Below, in pieces: positions 59,761-64,000 of a stretch of DNA of 64,000 bases; position 1 is the stretch's first letter, and each line of letters starts with the position of its first letter. A program made the position numbers and the translations under genes. The stretch comes from Girardinichthys multiradiatus (taxonomy: Eukaryota; Chordata; Actinopteri; Cyprinodontiformes; Goodeidae), in assembly GCF_021462225.1 (NCBI RefSeq), contig NC_061811.1:2714663-2778662 (forward strand). Direction: 5' to 3'. The notes under the pieces were generated by a model. That model was not told where the DNA came from. It saw only the letters and a list, made by a program, of their open reading frames with translations, and did not search any database.

Positions 59761-62467
59761 AGACAACACACCCAAGCAGCCCATTTTAATGGAACGAGTT
59801 CACTTGGTGAGGTAGAGAACAACATGGTGCAATTATTAAAGTTTTCTCCAAGCAGTTCTGCTGCACTGTTATTAAGCCTGTTCTTGACTCACTGTTCAAA
59901 CACCACTCACGGCACATCATTAAAAAGCTTAACTTATAACACTCTTCTTCTGATCTCATCAGCAGACAAATTTTGGTACTTTCCCATACAATTGTCTAGG
60001 TCTCAGGTTAAATGGAAATATCATGAAATATCCTAGTCCATGCTCAGACATTTTTATTTCTTAAGACATGAAACTCTCTTTTTGACATATCTGGGACATA
60101 TTCAGTTCTCATTTAACTTTCAAGTTACAGTTCTCTGCAGATCTGGCGGATAAGTCGAACTGAAAACCAATAACTAGTCACCATGAGTGAGTTTACGTGA
60201 GGGGAAAGCACTTCATCAGTCAGGTCTTTATGTTACAAAAGCCAGACACAATCTAATCATGCAATGTTAGAAAAAGATTCAAAGATTCCATAAAAAGAGA
60301 GCTAAGTTGCTTGTGCAAAAAAAACCAAAAAACTGCACGTGCAATTGTGGGTGCGTTGCAGCTGGTCTACAAAGATTGTGTGGATAACAATGGATAAGAG
60401 GTGCAAAAGTTTATTTAATTCCACTTGAATGTGTTTCATTTTGGTTTAGTTGCATAAAGATTGTCTGCAGTCCTGCTGCAAACATGCAGCAGACAACTAG
60501 AACCTTCGCCACCTTTTCTGGGCTGTATAAAAGCGCTCCTCCAGTGCATCCAAACATGACAGTGTGTGCTGGATTTATAATGCTGCAGCTACAAAATGGT
60601 ATTGCTGAATAGACAGTCAAAATATGTTGACATGTGCACAGAGGGTTCTCTCTCTACTTTGTCATTGTATCTATGCCTCCTTCTCATCACAGTAACCACA
60701 GACATTTTTGTGTGCCAGTTTGTACCTGCCTTTCAAACCTGCTAAATATGGATGCAGAACAGCAACAGGTTTGATAAATCGTGAGGTAAGGGATTACACC
60801 TTTGCATATCCTCCTCACATGAATTTGCATGTTTGGGTCTTTATCTTATGTTTTGCATATTCATGCAAAAGTCTGCGCCTGCTGGTCCATTAATTGTACG
60901 CAATACACGCAATGCAATGCAGTTCGCACGTGTTTTTATAACACAAACCTCAGTGCTGTCCTTTTTGAAAAAGAGGGTTGTACAAAATATTAATAACATG
61001 CATAGCAAGTGTGAAACAAGTAATTTAAATTATTTTTCTCCCAGTGAATAAATATACTGAAACAAAGGACTGATGTTTCCAAATGTTTCGGTGTCAGATG
61101 ATGCTGCTGCAGTAAAAAATAATTTATCTGAAGGCTTTTTGCACATCTTTACGAGGGGTGCCAACAACTATGTCTTTTCCTTAACTCTTTCAGCCTTTTA
61201 AGGTTGACCTGCCAGATTTAGTCTCAGGTTGACCTGAACAGGGCATTAGGATGGAAGGGGCAAATTCATGTTTAGTCTCCTTTTAAATGCTGTACACCGA
61301 TGAGTTATTTTGGTCCAGTTTTATGAGACCATGTACGTTTACAGACACAGACCCTCTTAACAGGACTCCACAAGTAGTTTTTATAGTTTTTTCTATGCAT
61401 AAATAAATTATCTAACTGCTCAATAAATGATCCATCACAAGGTCCATCCTAGATCAGTCCAAACTAAAACATTGCCCCTAGAAATTTGTTAAAAGTTGCT
61501 TGAACAGCTATCATGGAAAATAAATAGAAAGTGCTGCCGTCACAAAAACTTAATAGAATTATTTGGCCATGTAACTGAGCAGTAAACCAGGCACTGAGGT
61601 TCTCCTTTTGATACCATTATTACCATCAAACATCTAGTTCGGAGCATGTTTACTGTGTAGACTAGCAGCAGCTAAAAACTAAATGTAAAAGCCTCAGCAA
61701 GGTTTGAAAGTATACCCACAGTTCCATATAAAGAGTTATGCAAACCTTTGGAAGCATGTAAGAATTAATATGTGCAGTGCTGACTCCTGAGTGAAGCATT
61801 TGGGATAATTTTAAATATGAAATAGGAAAAGGCTGCAGAGGAAGAATTACCATATGTTCTCATGATGAGGCCGAAGCACATTAAGTTTGATGAATAAATC
61901 ATTTTCTTTGAATTTATGGCTACAACAACCTTGATTTGCATAAAGAATCTGCTTCTTTCACTTTGATTTTTTAAAATTATAAGTCACATAATATTTGCTC
62001 CACAACAATGTTTTGTTTAATTTTTCCAAACTTTCTGTGAGCTCCTTATTTCCTCTGCATTTCATGTCAAGACCAGTATACATACGGGTCCAGTGCTACC
62101 TGTTACAGTTTCCATCTTTGATTGTTGTGCATTTCAACTTTTCAAAATGCTTTCTTCTCCCTGATGGCACACAGCAGCCTTAGGAAAAGGGATCACTAAA
62201 CAATGCTCCCTTTGAAACTAAAACTTACTAAATTCACAGAAATAACAGATGCACAAAAATGTTGCATGTATGTGGGCCATGCTGAGTTCTTTGTAGAGTC
62301 CATTCAAACTTCCCCTCTGTTAACACAAATGGCTCAATCATACTAAATGAACAGTTCTTTCTTAGTTCTTTGAACAGAAGTAACAGAAGTGGTTTGGAAG
62401 AAGCAGTGGCAGCCGTTATGTAGCTAGATTCAAATTAGAGTCAAAGGTTAACAGCAAATTTCTTCCT

Positions 62468-62468
<1 letters not shown>
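56801..62468. other. Largest unannotated stretch; no gene recognised
   Basis: About 5.7 kb of AT-rich sequence with a (CA)n microsatellite at 59714-59756 and a T-run at 58391-58406. An open frame at 59450-59815 (start MWVLQANRNESLFDPKLVKR) reads into the microsatellite and is not recognised; its first third could be a remnant of coding sequence. Nothing else is supported. Confidence 0.4.
59714..59756. repeat. (CA)n microsatellite
   Basis: Uninterrupted CA dinucleotides, about 21 units. Confidence 0.95.

Positions 62469-62470
<2 letters not shown>

Positions 62471-62531
<61 letters not shown>
62471..62531. repeat. (TA)n microsatellite at Tc1 insertion site
   Basis: About 30 AT units abutting the left end of the Tc1 element; a shorter interrupted TA tract continues on its right side at 63802-63827. 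Tc1/mariner elements insert at TA. Confidence 0.93.
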
Positions 62532-62534
<3 letters not shown>

Positions 62535-63801
62535 GGGTTGGACAATGAAACTGAAACACCTGGTTTTAGACCACAATAATTTATTAGTATGGTGTAGGGC
62601 CTCCTTTTGCAGCCAATACAGCGTCAATTTGTCTTGGGAATGACATATACAAGTCCTGCACAGTGGTCAGATGGATTTTAAGCCATTCTTCCTGGAGGAT
62701 AGTGGCCAGGTCACTACGTGATACTGGTGGAGGAAAATGTTTCCTGACTCGCTCCTCCAAAACACCTCAAAGTGGCTCAATAATATTTAGATCTGGAGAC
62801 TGTGCAGGCCATGGGAGATGTTCAACTTCACTTTCATGTTCATCAAACCAATCTTTCACCAGTCTTGCTGTGTGTATTGGTGCATTGTCATCCTGATACA
62901 CGGCACCGCCTTCAGGATACAATGTTTGAACCATTGGATGCACATGGTCCTCAAGAATGGTTCGGTAGTCCTTGGCAGTGACGCGCCCATCTAGCACAAG
63001 TATTGGGCCAAGGGAATGCCATGATATGGCAGCCCAAACCATCACTGATCCACCCCCATGCTTCACTCTGGGCATGCAACAGTCTGGGTGGTACGCTTCT
63101 TTGGGGCTTCTCCACACCGTAACTCTCCCGGATGTGGGGAAAACAGTAAAGGTGGACTCATCAGAGAACAATACATGTTTCACATTGTCCACAGCCCAAG
63201 ATTTGCGCTCCTTGCACCATTGAAAACGACGTTTGGCATTGGCATGAGTGACCAAAGGTTTGGCTATAGCAGCCCGGCCGTGTATATTGACCCTGTGGAG
63301 CTCCTGACGGACAGTTCTGGTGGAAACAGGAGAGTTGAGGTGCACATTTAATTCTGCTGTGATTTGGGAAGCTGTGGTTTTATGTTTTTTGGATACAATC
63401 TGGGTTAGCACCCGAACATCCCTTTCAGACAGCTTCCTCTTCCATCCACAGTTAATCCTGTTGGATGTGGTTGGTCCTTCTTGGTGGTATGCTGACATTA
63501 CCCTGGATACCGTGGCTCTTGATACATCACAAAGACTTGCTGTCTTGGTCACAGATGCGCCAGCAAGACGTGCACCAACAATTTCTCCTCTTTTGAACTC
63601 TGGTATGTCACCCATAATGTTGTGTGCATTTCAATATTTTGAGCAAAACTGTGCTCTTACCCTGCTAATTGAACCTTCACACTCTGCTCTTACTGGTGCA
63701 ATGTGCAATCAATGAAGACTGGCTACCAGGCTGGTCCAATTTAGCCATGAAACCTCCCACACTAAAATGACAGGTGTTTCAGTTTCATTGTCCAACCCCT
63801 G
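62532..63801 (-). mobile_element. Tc1/mariner transposon with DD36E spacing, near-intact
   Basis: A 1270-bp element with perfect 31-bp terminal inverted repeats (62532-62562 and 63771-63801, starting CAGGGGTTGGACAATGAAAC). It is flanked by TA on both sides and lies inside a TA microsatellite. The single gene inside has one premature stop. Its structure is otherwise complete, unlike the three decayed Tc1 copies in this window. Confidence 0.93.
62584..63615 (-). pseudogene. Tc1/mariner transposase with one nonsense codon
   Basis: The enzyme would cut and reinsert the element at TA sites. The frame opens with MGDIPEFKRGEIVGARLAGA and has two N-terminal helix-turn-helix regions (residues ~10-60 and ~70-125). 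The catalytic residues are the Asp of LFSDESTF, the Asp of YQDDNAPIHTA and the Glu of PDLNIIEP. Thirty-six residues separate the second Asp from the Glu (DD36E, the spacing described for the Incomer group). The glycine-rich RVKHGGGSVMVWAAI is present. A TGA at 62767-62769 sits where the family has Trp. The same frame then stays open for 60 codons to a TAA at 62584, which would give about 343 residues, the normal length. Confidence 0.92.
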
Positions 63802-64000
63802 TATATATATAATGTATATATATATAGTATTTCAGGTGACGACCTCTTGCAGCTCATCAACAGAATACCAAGAGTGTGCGGAGCAGTAATCAAAGCAAAA
63901 GGTGGCTACTTTGACGAACCTAGAATATAAGACATATTTTCAGTTGTTTCACACTTTTTTGTTCAGTATATAATTCCACATGTGTTAATTCATAGTTTTG
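63802..64000. other. Right flank of Tc1 element; no gene
   Basis: A short interrupted TA tract followed by unrecognised sequence to the window end. Confidence 0.5.

Noticed and set aside
59450..59815. 121-codon open frame ending in the CA microsatellite
   Set aside because: The second half is repeat translation and the first part matches nothing recognisable; not called as a gene.
62471..62531. Dense TA repeat as a possible replication origin or CRISPR-like array
   Set aside because: Simple dinucleotide microsatellite; no spacers or conserved repeats.
62972..63715. Plus-strand frames opposite the transposase
   Set aside because: Antisense shadows of the transposase gene.

Overview
The window is teleost nuclear DNA and consists largely of transposable elements in various states of decay. 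The organism call rests on three things. Rex1 and Rex3 retrotransposons are present, and stretches match the standard fish Rex1/Rex3 primer sites that I recall from the literature. L2 LINEs, V-SINE-like and tRNA-SINE copies and several fish-type Tc1 elements are also present. The rest is AT-rich non-coding sequence with (CA)n, (TA)n and (CT)n microsatellites. There are no bacterial gene arrays, operons or CRISPR arrays. I could not identify any intact host protein-coding gene, so the window is probably intergenic or intronic.

Layout. 0.5-2.1 kb: L2 LINE (minus) with a nested 100-bp LINE tail. 2.4-3.8 kb: 5'-truncated copy of a long LTR-like family, called LL here. 4.2-4.8 kb: dead Tc1. 5.4-7.0 kb: pieces of a Rex1-like LINE (minus) around an unidentified coding-like stretch. 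8.3-9.3 kb: tRNA-derived SINE beside a Rex1 fragment. 10.7-14.0 kb: LL copy carrying three nested inserts. 15.9-16.45 kb: element with repeated TACGATAATT motifs. 16.5-19.6 kb: several LTR-like segments. 19.9-20.35 kb: retroviral pol fragment. 20.55-22.07 kb: complete 1.5-kb solo-LTR-like element. 22.1-25.8 kb: LL copy with nested inserts. 29.7-30.9 kb: repeat and dead Tc1. 32.07-33.80 kb: complete LL copy, inverted relative to the first. 34.5-34.9 kb: TIR element 'B'. 35.4-37.05 kb: Rex1. 38.5-38.9 kb: dead Tc1. 39.0-49.5 kb: cluster of endogenous retrovirus remnants broken by a nearly full-length Rex3. 51.2-52.55 kb: second Rex3. 53.45-53.65 kb: V-SINE-like copy. 55.7-56.45 kb: L2 3' end. 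62.53-63.80 kb: almost intact Tc1/mariner with DD36E spacing.

The elements do not form a pathway; what links them is nesting and rearrangement. Three observations stand out. First, the LL family has TG...CA ends and 4-bp target duplications. Second, the retroviral cluster contains two copies of one LTR in opposite orientation, with a Rex3 at the junction, followed by a third LTR with a tRNA-Tyr-type primer-binding site. Third, the Tc1 element has perfect 31-bp terminal repeats and only one nonsense codon. I found no convincing new multi-gene biological system.
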